In this document: positions 13,906 through 22,094 of the stretch, piece after piece
Numbering within the stretch: the stretch's first letter is position 1
How the letters are laid out: every line of letters starts with the position of its first letter
Assembly: GCA_019247515.1 (NCBI GenBank)
Contig: JAFAOS010000530.1
Location: 1-50,400 of the forward strand
Reading direction: 5' to 3'
Length of the DNA: 50,400 nucleotides
DNA from: Chloroflexota bacterium
Lineage (GTDB): Bacteria; Chloroflexota; UBA6077; CF-72
Program-made: the position numbers and the translations under genes
Notes under the pieces: model-generated
The model's database searches: none
Told to the model about the DNA's origin: nothing
What the model saw: the letters and a program-made list of their open reading frames with translations, nothing else

Positions 13906-14688
13906 ATGGCTCATCGACCACCGGGCGCGGAGCACGGCAATTCCTACAACCTGTTCATCCTGGTCCTGACGGTCCTCTCGCTGGTGATCATGGTCGCGCT
14001 GCTGCTACCGCTGAGCCCCCAGACGCACCAGTTGTTGCGGGTTTATGACAACGCGATCTGCGGCGTCTTTCTGATCGATTTCGGGATCACGCTGAGGCGT
14101 TCCCCGGACAAACGGGCGTACTTCTTTCGGCAGGGCGGCTGGCTCGACCTGATGGGGTCGATCCCTTCCCTCGGCTTTTTTGAGTTGACTGGCCTGTTTC
14201 GGTTGGCACGTTTGAGTCGGCTGGCGCGCATCGCCCGCTTATTGAGAGAAAGCGACCGCGGACAACTGGTGGCCGATGTCGTCAACAACCGGGCGCAGTA
14301 CGCCGCGGTCGTGACGCTGCTACTGGGCCTGATCGTCCTGACGCTCGCCAGCACGCTCGTGCTCCAGTTTGAATCCAGCTCGCCGGACGCGAACATCACC
14401 ACCGGCGGCGACGCGTTGTGGTGGGCAATCGTCACCATCACCACGGTCGGCTATGGCGACAAATACCCGGTGACCCCGGGTGGGCGGGTCACGGCCGTGT
14501 TCGTGATGGCCTCCGGCGTTGGCATCATTGGCGCGCTGGCGAGCATCCTGGCCAGCATCCTCGTTCCGCCACCGACGACGCAGTCCAGCGCCGAATCCAC
14601 GACCAGCGTCGAACAGGAGCTCGCCGAGGTACGTATTGCGCTGGCCGAGATCCGCGAGGCGCTGCAGCGCCTGACGACGAGCGGCTGA
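13906..14688 (+). CDS. Voltage-gated-type potassium channel (ion transport domain)
   Basis: A 260-residue membrane protein with six predicted helices (S1-S6). The selectivity filter TTVGYGDKYPVT follows the pore helix ALWWAIVTIT. The S4-like segment LFRLARLSRLARIARLLRE has an Arg every third residue, the voltage-sensor pattern. S1 is YNLFILVLTVLSLVIMVALL, and S6 is VTAVFVMASGVGIIGALASI. The C-terminal ~40 residues form a predicted coiled coil (SVEQELAEVRIALAEIREAL), likely for tetramer assembly. Stops one base before the convergent UPF0114 gene. Confidence 0.93.
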   Translation: MAHRPPGAEHGNSYNLFILVLTVLSLVIMVALLLPLSPQTHQLLRVYDNAICGVFLIDFGITLRRSPDKRAYFFRQGGWLDLMGSIPSLGFFELTGLFRLARLSRLARIARLLRESDRGQLVADVVNNRAQYAAVVTLLLGLIVLTLASTLVLQFESSSPDANITTGGDALWWAIVTITTVGYGDKYPVTPGGRVTAVFVMASGVGIIGALASILASILVPPPTTQSSAESTTSVEQELAEVRIALAEIREALQRLTTSG

Positions 14689-15213
14689 TTACGGCGAAGG
14701 CCCGCGTTCGCGCTGCTCGCGCACCTGGGCGGCGTGCGTGCGGGCCATGATCGCAATCGTCAACGAGACCACCCCCAGGACAAATCCGACCGCCACGCCC
14801 AGGGCGAGAATGTCGGTGGTGCCGTTCCAGGTCACGGCGCTGCCCAGGAAGGTGACCGCCAGCAGGACCGCTACCACCCCGAGCAGACGCTCCTTGAGGT
14901 CGTCCAGCGTGCTGATCTTCAGCCAGGCCGGCATCGGCAGGCCGGGGTCGATGAACAGCTCGTACAGGCCTACGGCGACGATGTACAGCACCGTGCCGAG
15001 GAGGAACAGGTCGATCATGGTGACCAGGTCCACCGACAGGACCTTGGCGCCAGTGGTCGAGAAGTCGAGGCTGCTGAAGGTGTGGATGACAATGAAAAAC
15101 GTTGCGAGGCCGCCGTAGACCAGCGCGCAGGCGGAGGCGACGAACGAGCCGATGACCGCCACCACGATGAAGTAGCGACTGCTGCCCAGAAGCCCTCGCA
15201 CGAGGCCGCTCAT
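14689..15213 (-). CDS. UPF0114 (YqhA) family membrane protein
   Basis: A 174-residue protein with four predicted membrane helices: YFIVVAVIGSFVASACALVY, VDLVTMIDLFLLGTVLYIVA, LLGVVAVLLAVTFLGSAVTW and ALGVAVGFVLGVVSLTIAIM. The segments GLYELFIDP and PAWLKISTLDDLKERL are characteristic of YqhA/UPF0114. Inner-membrane protein; function unsettled. It is next to and convergent with a K+ channel, which may hint at ion homeostasis. A run of GAGTC repeats lies just upstream of its start. Confidence 0.88.
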   Translation of the reverse strand: MSGLVRGLLGSSRYFIVVAVIGSFVASACALVYGGLATFFIVIHTFSSLDFSTTGAKVLSVDLVTMIDLFLLGTVLYIVAVGLYELFIDPGLPMPAWLKISTLDDLKERLLGVVAVLLAVTFLGSAVTWNGTTDILALGVAVGFVLGVVSLTIAIMARTHAAQVREQRERGPSP

Positions 15214-15217
15214 GGTG

Positions 15218-15250
15218 GAGTCACGAGTCGCGAGTCTCGAGTCACGAGTC
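15218..15250. repeat. Short direct repeat GAGTCACGAGTC
   Basis: Two identical 12-bp copies (15218-15229 and 15239-15250) flank GCGAGTCTC, so the element is a run of GAGTC pentamers. It lies immediately upstream of the UPF0114 start, in its likely promoter region. It could be an operator-like array or simple sequence expansion. Confidence 0.5.
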
Positions 15251-15277
15251 AGCAGTGTAGAACTCGGGCAGCGCGGC

Positions 15278-15712
15278 TCAGTGAAGACAGAACTCGTTGC
15301 CCTCGGGGTCCTGCATCACGATCGAAAATCCGCGCCAGTCGTCGTTGGTCCACAGCTCGCGCGCGCCGAGCGCTTGCAGCCGCTGTGACTCGGCGTGTGC
15401 CCGCGCGCGGCGTTCGTCGATCGGCGCGGAGGGACCGCCAGCCACGCTCAGGTCAACATGCAGACGGTTCTTGACCGTCTTCGTTTCAGGAACGCGTTGG
15501 AAGTAAAAGCGTGGTCCCTTACCGGCTGGGTCGACGATGGCGCTGGCCGAGTTCCACTCCGACTCGGGAACGTTGCTCGCCTCCAGAACCGCTTGCCATG
15601 ACGCGAAGCCCGGCGGCGGGTCCTGCAGCTTGTAGCCCAGCGCCGCGGCCCAGAACTCGGAGAGGTGTGCCGGGTCCGCGCAATCGATGACCACCTGTAC
15701 GCCTGCAGCCAT
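15278..15712 (-). CDS. VOC-fold (glyoxalase/bleomycin-resistance-like) protein
   Basis: A 144-residue single-domain protein of the two-module beta-alpha-beta3 fold: VQVVIDCADPAHLSEFWAAA, then RFYFQRVPETKTVKNRLHVD and the closing strand FSIVMQDPEGNEFCLH. This last segment, with the metal Glu in DPEGNEF, is typical of the VOC subgroup annotated as glyoxalase-like domain. The substrate is not predictable. ATG at 15712; divergent from the DipZ-like gene. Confidence 0.85.
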   Translation of the reverse strand: MAAGVQVVIDCADPAHLSEFWAAALGYKLQDPPPGFASWQAVLEASNVPESEWNSASAIVDPAGKGPRFYFQRVPETKTVKNRLHVDLSVAGGPSAPIDERRARAHAESQRLQALGARELWTNDDWRGFSIVMQDPEGNEFCLH

Positions 15713-15781
15713 AAGCCTGATTATCGCCGCTTACATCCGGCGCCGCGCCGCGTCCGTATACTCGGGTGGGGGCAGTCCGGC

Positions 15782-17674
15782 GTGGCGCTTGTGGTTCTGG
15801 TCTATCTGGCCGGTGTACTGACCATCGTCAGCCCATGCATCCTGCCCGTGCTGCCGTTCGTCTTCGCGCGGGCTGGTCGCCCCTTTGTCAGCAACGGCTT
15901 GCCCATGCTCGTCGGGATGGCGCTGACGTTCGCCGTCGTGGCCACGCTCGCGGCCGTGGGCGGCGGCTGGGCCGTTCAGGCCAACGAGGTGGGCCGCGCC
16001 GCGGCCATCGTGTTGCTGGCGGTCTTCGGCGTCGCGCTGCTGGTCCCCAGGCTTTCTACGCGGCTGGCGCAACCGGTGGTCGCGCTCGGCGCGCGTCTGT
16101 CCGGGTCCGCCGTCGACGCGCCGCGGACAGATACTTGGGCGGCGCCTCGCTCGGCGGTCCTAGGGGTCGCAACCGGCCTGCTGTGGGCGCCGTGCGCGGG
16201 TCCGATCCTCGGCCTGATCCTGACCGGCGCGGCGCTGCGCGGCGCGAGTCTCCAGACTTCCGCGCTGCTGGCGGCCTACGCGGCCGGCGCGGCGACCTCG
16301 CTGGCACTCGCGCTGGTGCTCGGCGGGCGAGCGGTGTCTGCCATGAAGCGATCGCTGGGTCTGGGCGAGTGGCTGCGGCGCGTGTTGGGCGCGGCGGTAC
16401 TGGGCGCGGTGGCGGTCATCGCGCTCGGCCTGGATACGAGCGTGCTGGCGCAGGTCTCGACCGCCAATACAACGGCGGTCGAACAGCGCTTGCTGGACCG
16501 CTTCGCGCCGGCGTCGGCCGCACCGAACGTGGTCGCCGGGGGTTCCCCTACGCAGGGTGCACAGCCCGTCAACGCGCCGCCTGCCGCGGCCTCGGCCGAA
16601 GGCGCCGAGCCTGTCAACGCGCCGTCTGCAGCGGCCCCGACCGAAAGCGCCGCGGCAGGCACCGCCGTCAGCGCCGTCGCGCCGCGGCCCACTGTTGCGC
16701 CACTCCAGTTGCCCGTCGAGGATTCGATCCCCTCCCTGAACGGCGCCGTCCAGTGGCTGAACTCCGCTCCGCTCACGCGCGAGGAGCTCCAAGGCAAAGT
16801 CGTCCTGGTCGACTTCTGGACCTACTCGTGCATCAACTGCTTGCGGGAGCTGCCGTACGTGCAAGCCTGGGCGGACAGGTATCGCGACCAGGGTCTGGTG
16901 GTCATCGGCGTCCACGCGCCCGAGTTTGCCTTCGAGAAGAACGTCGACAACGTCAAAAAAGCCACGCAGGATTTGAACATCACGTTCCCAGTGGCCATCG
17001 ACAACAACTATGCGATCTGGCGCGGCTTCGACAATGAATACTGGCCGGCCGAGTATTTCGTCGACGCGCGGGGTCAGATCCGCCACCACGTATTTGGTGA
17101 AGGCGACTACGCCGAATCCGAGCGCGTCATTCAGCAGCTCCTTGCCGATGCTGGCCAGGTCGACGTGCCGAGCGGTGTGGCGAGCGTGAACGCCTCCGGC
17201 GTGGAAGCGGCATCGGACGAGAACGACGTCGGATCGCCCGAGACATACATCGGATTTCAACTTGCCCAACACTTCATCTCACCGGATGGTTTCGTGCGGA
17301 GCGTGGCCCACACGTATACGTCTGGCACGCCGCGGCTCAACGAGTGGGGTTTGTCCGGCAACTGGACTGTCTCAGCCGAGAGCGCGACGCTGAACGCCGC
17401 CGGTGGCGACATCGTGTATCGGTTTCACGCGCGCGACCTGCACCTGGTGCTTGGACCGGCCACCGGCAGTGGCCCCATTCGGTTTCGCGTGACGGTGGAT
17501 GGCGCGCCTCCGGGCGTCAATCATGGCGTGGATGTCGCCGAAGACGGGACAGGCACGGTAACCGATCAACGCCTGTACCAGCTGGTGCGTGAGTCCGGTG
17601 CGGTGGCCGACCACCTGTTCCAGATCGAGTTTCTCGATCCAGGCGTCCAGGCGTACTCGTTCACCTTCGGCTGA
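15782..17674 (+). CDS. dipZ: DipZ-like fusion: CcdA membrane domain + TlpA-type thioredoxin + C-terminal beta domain
   Basis: About 630 residues from a GTG at 15782, which has GGGTGGGGG upstream; earlier in-frame starts would overlap the divergent gene. Residues ~1-220 form the CcdA/DsbD membrane domain. Its two redox cysteines sit in VSPCILPVLPF and LLWAPCAGPIL. An Ala/Pro-rich linker follows. Then comes a thioredoxin domain with VVLVDFWTYSCINCLRELPY (CINC active site) and the cis-Pro region YWPAEYFVD. The last ~140 residues are a beta-rich domain as in mycobacterial DipZ. It would carry electrons from the cytoplasm to extracytoplasmic thiols, for cytochrome c or disulfide reduction. Confidence 0.93.
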   Translation: MALVVLVYLAGVLTIVSPCILPVLPFVFARAGRPFVSNGLPMLVGMALTFAVVATLAAVGGGWAVQANEVGRAAAIVLLAVFGVALLVPRLSTRLAQPVVALGARLSGSAVDAPRTDTWAAPRSAVLGVATGLLWAPCAGPILGLILTGAALRGASLQTSALLAAYAAGAATSLALALVLGGRAVSAMKRSLGLGEWLRRVLGAAVLGAVAVIALGLDTSVLAQVSTANTTAVEQRLLDRFAPASAAPNVVAGGSPTQGAQPVNAPPAAASAEGAEPVNAPSAAAPTESAAAGTAVSAVAPRPTVAPLQLPVEDSIPSLNGAVQWLNSAPLTREELQGKVVLVDFWTYSCINCLRELPYVQAWADRYRDQGLVVIGVHAPEFAFEKNVDNVKKATQDLNITFPVAIDNNYAIWRGFDNEYWPAEYFVDARGQIRHHVFGEGDYAESERVIQQLLADAGQVDVPSGVASVNASGVEAASDENDVGSPETYIGFQLAQHFISPDGFVRSVAHTYTSGTPRLNEWGLSGNWTVSAESATLNAAGGDIVYRFHARDLHLVLGPATGSGPIRFRVTVDGAPPGVNHGVDVAEDGTGTVTDQRLYQLVRESGAVADHLFQIEFLDPGVQAYSFTFG

Positions 17675-17724
17675 GCCTCATTCGGCGGACCCGTACACTG
17701 GCCAGCGGTGAGGAGTCCGTAGAG

Positions 17725-18579
17725 ATGACACTCGAAGGCAAAGTGGTGTTGATCACCGGCGCCGCCCGAGGCATGGGCCGTGCCTACGTCCGCGGGTTTC
17801 TGGAACGCGGCGCGCGCGTGATCGCCACCGATCGCTCGTGGGCGCCCAGCGGTGTTTCCAGCGATGACGTCGACTTTCACGCCGAGCTTGCGGACCGCGA
17901 CGACGTCCTCGCCGAGGCGATGGACATCAGCATCGATTCGCACGTCAAGCGCGTGTTCGACGCAGCCATGCATCGCTTCGGAACCGTCGACGTGGTCATC
18001 AACAATGCCGGACTCCGCCAGCGCGACCTGTATCCGCCGCATGGCAGCGTCACGACCCTTGAAACGGAGCTCGGCGACTGGCAAGCGATGTTCGAAACGC
18101 ATGTGTTCGGCACCTTGCGCGTGATCAAACAGTTCGTCCAGCCCATGCTGGCCCAGGCTCGCGGCAGCATTGTGTGCGTCGGTTCCGACGGGTACGACGG
18201 CCACCGACCGCAGAGTCGCGAGATGCCATACCAGTCCGCCAAAGCCGGCATGGTGACGCTGGCGCTGTACCTCGCGCATGAGCTGCGCGAATCCAACGTC
18301 GCGGTCAACGTGCTCCTGCCGGGCCATACCCGCAGTACCGGCTCGGATGAGCAGGAGTCAGCGCGGGCGTCGATGCGCTCCAGGATGGGTCAGCCGGCAT
18401 ACGCGCCGCGGCGCCTCAAACCCGAGCACGTCGTGCCGCTGGCGCTGTTCTTCGCTCAGCAGGACGCCGCCTCAGGCGTCACGGGTCAGGTGCTGAAGGC
18501 GATGGAGTGGAACCAGGAGCACCTGCCCAACACGTCGGTCGACGCGTGGACGTATGCGGGCGACCTGGTCCCCGGCTGA
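17725..18579 (+). CDS. Short-chain dehydrogenase/reductase (SDR)
   Basis: A 284-residue classical SDR. The NAD(P) motif TGAARGMG lies near residue 12, NNAG near 93, the catalytic Ser in VCVGSDGYDG, and the Tyr-Lys pair in YQSAKAGM (~170). The Asp after the second strand (VIATDRSW) suggests NAD preference. It is slightly longer than average because of a C-terminal extension (EWNQEHLPNTSVDAWTYAGD). The substrate is unknown. It follows the DipZ-like gene after 50 bp, with a TACACT -10-like element in the gap, so it may have its own promoter. Confidence 0.9.
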   Translation: MTLEGKVVLITGAARGMGRAYVRGFLERGARVIATDRSWAPSGVSSDDVDFHAELADRDDVLAEAMDISIDSHVKRVFDAAMHRFGTVDVVINNAGLRQRDLYPPHGSVTTLETELGDWQAMFETHVFGTLRVIKQFVQPMLAQARGSIVCVGSDGYDGHRPQSREMPYQSAKAGMVTLALYLAHELRESNVAVNVLLPGHTRSTGSDEQESARASMRSRMGQPAYAPRRLKPEHVVPLALFFAQQDAASGVTGQVLKAMEWNQEHLPNTSVDAWTYAGDLVPG

Positions 18580-18613
18580 CTCAGAACGCTCTCCAACTCA
18601 GCGGCGGCGCGTG

Positions 18614-19027
18614 TCAGGTGACGTCCCACGGCTGGCGGTTCTCACCGCCCGTCACTCGCTCGGGGTCGATCTTGATGATCAGACGGTCGATCTTGGGATT
18701 GCGGTACGGCCCGCGGGTATAACGCTGCGCCAGGTGCTCGATGTGATCGTCGGCGCCCTCCACGCTCGTGCCGGCCAGCCGTCCCTGAATCTGCGCCCAG
18801 CGGAATGCGTTCTTCGGGTCCTGGACCAGCAGCGTGATGCGCGGATCGCGCTGGAGGTGCTTGAACCAGCCGCGGTTGTGACCGCCGTTGAGCCAGAACT
18901 GGCCATCACGGTACTCGTACCACACCGGGTTCATCTGGACGCTGCCGTCGCGACGAGTGGTGCCAAGGGTGATGAGCAGTGGTTCGTCGAGGAGCGCCGT
19001 CAGGCGCGGGCCGAACTGAAGAGCCAT
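18614..19027 (-). CDS. F420/FMN-binding split-barrel protein (PPOX, Rv1155-like)
   Basis: A 137-residue protein. The start at 19027 (MALQFGPRLTALLDEP) is chosen because the upstream frame extends into the divergent gene. The fold signature is LLITLGTTRRDGSVQMNPVW, then FWLNGGHNRGWFKHLQRDPR and ITLLVQDPKNAFRWAQIQGR. The region near 85-110 (GADDHIEHLAQRYTRGPYRN) matches the F420-dependent PPOX-class proteins. These use reduced F420 to reduce diverse substrates. The presence of an F420-dependent G6P dehydrogenase 6 kb away makes F420 a likely cofactor. Confidence 0.85.
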   Translation of the reverse strand: MALQFGPRLTALLDEPLLITLGTTRRDGSVQMNPVWYEYRDGQFWLNGGHNRGWFKHLQRDPRITLLVQDPKNAFRWAQIQGRLAGTSVEGADDHIEHLAQRYTRGPYRNPKIDRLIIKIDPERVTGGENRQPWDVT

Positions 19028-19036
19028 ACCCGAGAC

Positions 19037-19044
19037 TGTATACA
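19037..19044. promoter_or_regulatory. Palindromic TGTATACA shared by divergent promoters
   Basis: TGTATACA reads the same on both strands and supplies TATACA as a -10-like element in each direction. On the minus strand it is 9 bp before the ATG at 19027, so that mRNA would be nearly leaderless. On the plus strand it would start about 19 bp before the ATG at 19070. No clear -35 was seen on either side. Confidence 0.35.
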
Positions 19045-19069
19045 CTGGTCCGCGAGAGTTGATAGATAG

Positions 19070-19531
19070 ATGCTTATCGATCATCAGATCACCGTGCCCG
19101 CGCCGCCAGAACGCGTCTGGGCGTTCATGATGGACATTCCCGCCGTCAGCCGCTGCGTGCCGGGGCTCGACAGCGTCGCGCGCATCGACGATCAGACGTA
19201 CTCAGGCGTGATGAGCGTTCGCGTGGGACCCATTGCCGTCAAGCTGGACGGGCGGGTCCTGCTTGCCGAGCGCGACGAAGCCGCGCGCCTGGCGCGCATG
19301 GACCTTCAAGCGGCGGACAAACGCGTCAACGGCGCCGTCAACGCCAAGATGCGGATGGAGCTTGCCGCGGCCGACGGCGGCAACCAGACGGACGTCGCCA
19401 TTCACACCGACGCCAACGTGATGGGCAAACTGGGTGAGTTCGGGCAGGCCGTGATTCGGAAAAAGGCGGACCAGATCCTGCAGGAGTTTGCCAACAACCT
19501 GTCGGCGGCCGTTACCGCGGGCACTTCCTGA
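19070..19531 (+). CDS. CoxG-like SRPBCC (START-fold) protein
   Basis: A 153-residue member of the CO-dehydrogenase subunit G (CoxG) group: MLIDHQITVPAPPERVWAFM, then PAVSRCVPGLDSV, the GVMSVRVGPIAVKLDGRVLL pattern, and MGKLGEFGQAVIRKKADQIL near the C-terminus. This fold has a hydrophobic pocket; CoxG proteins are implicated in membrane attachment or substrate handling of molybdenum hydroxylases. No coxSML genes are present, so here it probably serves another member of the operon. First gene of the seven-gene operon, 9 bp before tcuA. Confidence 0.88.
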   Translation: MLIDHQITVPAPPERVWAFMMDIPAVSRCVPGLDSVARIDDQTYSGVMSVRVGPIAVKLDGRVLLAERDEAARLARMDLQAADKRVNGAVNAKMRMELAAADGGNQTDVAIHTDANVMGKLGEFGQAVIRKKADQILQEFANNLSAAVTAGTS

Positions 19532-19539
19532 GCGCGGGC

Positions 19540-20943
19540 ATGGCGGCTGACGCGCGGGGCTACGACGTCATCGTCGTCGGCGGCGGCAACGCCGGACTGG
19601 TAGCGGCGCTGTCCGCACGACATGTTGTGGACTCGGTGCTGTTGCTGGAGCGCGCACCCACCTGGCGGCGGGGCGGCAATAGCCGTCACACGCGCGACAT
19701 CCGCTACGCCCATCCGGCGGGCGAGCCATTCACCACCGGCGAGGCATATCCGGTTGAGGAGCTGCTGGACGACCTGCAGCGCGTCGGCGGTGGACACAAC
19801 CAGCAAATGGCCAACCTGGTGGTCGAACAATCTTGTGGCGTGGCGGAATTCATGACCGCTCACGGAGTCCGCTGGCAGGATCCGTTGCGCGGCACACTCC
19901 ACCTGAGTCGGACCAACCGCTTCATGCTGGGTGGCGGCAAAGCGCTCGTCAATTCCTACTACCAGACCGCCGAAAGCATGGGCATCCAGGTGGAGTACGA
20001 ATCGAGCGTGGAAGACATCCTGCTGGATGGCGGTGACCGAGTGACGGGTGTTGTCGTCGAGCGCGGCGGTGCGCGCGAGATGCTTCGCGCTCGATCGGTG
20101 GTCGTGACCTGCGGAGGCTTCGAGGCGAATCTGGATTGGCTGCGCCGCTACTGGGGTGACGCCGTGGAAAACTACGTGATTCGGGGTACGCCGTACAACG
20201 ACGGCCGCGTCCTGGCCAACCTGCTGGACAAGGGTGCTGCCACCGCTGGTGATCCGAAGGGTTTTCACGCCGTGGCGCTGGACGCGCGGTCGCCAAAATT
20301 CGACGGCGGCATTGCCACACGGCTCGACTCCGTTCCGTTTGGCATCGCCGTCAACAAGCATGGCGAACGCTTCTACGACGAGGGTGAGGACTTCTGGCCG
20401 AAGCGGTATGCGATCTGGGGCAGATTGATCGCCGAACAACCGGACCAACTGGCGTATTCGTTTGTGGACTCGCGCACCATCGATTGCTTTTTGACCTCGC
20501 TGTATCGACCCTACGAAGCAAACTCGATTGGCGAGGTGGCGGCCATGCTGGGCCTCGACCCTGAGGTCGTCACGAGGACCGTACGCAAGTTCAACGCATC
20601 GATCGTCGCGGGTGGGCGCTTCGACCCGGGGACGCTGGACACCTGCCACACCGAGGGTCTGGACCCGCCGAAGAGCCACTGGGCGGTGCCGATCGAGACA
20701 CCGCCGTTCTATGGCTATCCGCTGCGGCCGGGCATTACCTTCACTTATCTCGGTCTGGCGGTCGATGGCTGCTGTCGGGTGCGGATGGGCAATGGATCGA
20801 CCGTGGAGAACCTGTTCGCGGCGGGCGAGATTATGAGCGGCAACATCCTGCGCAGCGGCTACCTGGCAGGTTTCGGACTGACCATTGGCACCGTCTTCGG
20901 ACGCATCGCCGGGACGGAGGCTGGCCGCTACGCACATGGCTGA
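19540..20943 (+). CDS. tcuA: FAD-dependent tricarballylate/fumarate-type dehydrogenase (TcuA-like)
   Basis: A 467-residue flavoprotein of the fumarate-reductase/succinate-dehydrogenase superfamily. The FAD-binding motif VIVVGGGNAGLVAALSA is at the N-terminus, followed by RRGGNSRHTRDIRY. The middle contains the capping domain with VNKHGERFYDEGEDFW. The C-terminus has LFAAGEIMSGNILRSGYLAG and GTVFGRIAG, the second flavin-contact region. The pairing with a TcuB-like protein (8-bp overlap) indicates tricarballylate-like dehydrogenation: TcuA oxidises the tricarboxylate and TcuB re-oxidises the flavin. The true substrate may be a related acid, since no TcuC transporter is adjacent and the operon contents differ. 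Confidence 0.85.
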   Translation: MAADARGYDVIVVGGGNAGLVAALSARHVVDSVLLLERAPTWRRGGNSRHTRDIRYAHPAGEPFTTGEAYPVEELLDDLQRVGGGHNQQMANLVVEQSCGVAEFMTAHGVRWQDPLRGTLHLSRTNRFMLGGGKALVNSYYQTAESMGIQVEYESSVEDILLDGGDRVTGVVVERGGAREMLRARSVVVTCGGFEANLDWLRRYWGDAVENYVIRGTPYNDGRVLANLLDKGAATAGDPKGFHAVALDARSPKFDGGIATRLDSVPFGIAVNKHGERFYDEGEDFWPKRYAIWGRLIAEQPDQLAYSFVDSRTIDCFLTSLYRPYEANSIGEVAAMLGLDPEVVTRTVRKFNASIVAGGRFDPGTLDTCHTEGLDPPKSHWAVPIETPPFYGYPLRPGITFTYLGLAVDGCCRVRMGNGSTVENLFAAGEIMSGNILRSGYLAGFGLTIGTVFGRIAGTEAGRYAHG

Positions 20944-22042
20944 CCTGATCGCCATCCAGGGCACCACGGTCAAGATCCCCGACCAGACCTTCTGGCAACT
21001 GGAGGTCTGCAACGCGTGCCGCTATTGCGAAGGCTACTGCGCCGTCTTTCCAGCGCTCGAACGCAAGCGGCGGTTTTCGCCCGAGGACGTCGTCTATCTC
21101 GCCAACCTGTGCCACGACTGTCGAGCGTGCTTTTACGCATGCATGTATGCGCCGCCGCATGAATTTGGCGTGAATATTCCGAAGGCGCTCGCCGAGGTCC
21201 GCGAGCAGACCTACTCGCAATATGCGCTGCCGAAAGTCGTCTCGAATCTCGCGCGGCGCAACGCCTGGTTGCTGGTCATCGGCGGGATCGTCAGCCTGAT
21301 CTTTTTCGGAATCGTCGCCGCCCTGTCGCCGACCGGACTCTTTACCGCGCGTCAGGGCCCAGGCGCCTTCTACAGCGTGATTCCGTACCTGGTGATGATG
21401 CTTCCGGCGCTGCTCATCTCGCTGTACGCGATCTGGGTCATGCTCGCCGGCGCCTTCGCATTTGCCAGAGATATTGGCGCGCGGCGCAACGTGACTTTGC
21501 GGCAGACACTGTCGGCCGCGAGTGAGGCGCTGAGCCTGCGCTATTTACGCGGTGGCACCGCTGGCGGATGTTTCTATCCAACTGAGCGGACCTCCAACGC
21601 GCGACTCGGCTTTCACATGCTGGTGTTCTACGGGTTCATCTCCGCCTTCGTCGCCACGATCATCGCCGCCGTCATGCAGGACATATTCGGGCTGGAGCCG
21701 CCGTACCCGATCCTGAGCCCGCCGGTCATTCTCGGCTCGCTTGGAGGCATCGGCCTGATCGTCGGCGCGACGGGATTGCTGGTGCTGAAGTGGCGCAGCG
21801 ATCGCCATCCGGCGGACGGTCGCAGCCTGAACCTGGACTGGTTGTTCCTGCTCAGCCTGAATGTCGTAGCGATCACCGGCATGCTGCTGCTCATCCTGCG
21901 CGAGACTCCGGCGATGGGTGTGCTGCTGGTGGTGCACCTGGCGACCGTCCTGGCGCTGTACGTGTCGGCGCCGTATGGCAAATTCGCGCACTTCCTGTAC
22001 CGCTACGCCGCACTGGTCCAGAACCGGATCGAGTCACGCTGA
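20936..22042 (+). CDS. tcuB: TcuB-like iron-sulfur membrane protein
   Basis: About 368 residues; the ATG at 20936 overlaps the tcuA stop by 8 bp. Two cysteine clusters bind 4Fe-4S: CNACRYCEGYCAVFP (~23-37) and CHDCRACFYACMYAPP (~57-72). They are followed by several membrane helices, such as AWLLVIGGIVSLIFFGIVAA, YLVMMLPALLISLYAIWVML and LGSLGGIGLIVGATGLLVL. The soluble YLRGGTAGGCFYPTE loop is a TcuB/CitB signature. It passes electrons from the TcuA flavin to the quinone pool at the membrane. Length and order fit TcuB well. Confidence 0.9.
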   Translation: MADLIAIQGTTVKIPDQTFWQLEVCNACRYCEGYCAVFPALERKRRFSPEDVVYLANLCHDCRACFYACMYAPPHEFGVNIPKALAEVREQTYSQYALPKVVSNLARRNAWLLVIGGIVSLIFFGIVAALSPTGLFTARQGPGAFYSVIPYLVMMLPALLISLYAIWVMLAGAFAFARDIGARRNVTLRQTLSAASEALSLRYLRGGTAGGCFYPTERTSNARLGFHMLVFYGFISAFVATIIAAVMQDIFGLEPPYPILSPPVILGSLGGIGLIVGATGLLVLKWRSDRHPADGRSLNLDWLFLLSLNVVAITGMLLLILRETPAMGVLLVVHLATVLALYVSAPYGKFAHFLYRYAALVQNRIESR

Positions 22043-22094
22043 ACGAACGCGGCGACGCCTGCCGTGATCGGATTTTAGAGGTAGGGTAGGGGCG

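Noticed and set aside
19402..21012. 536-residue minus-strand frame
   Set aside because: Antisense to tcuA and tcuB, which have clear cofactor motifs.
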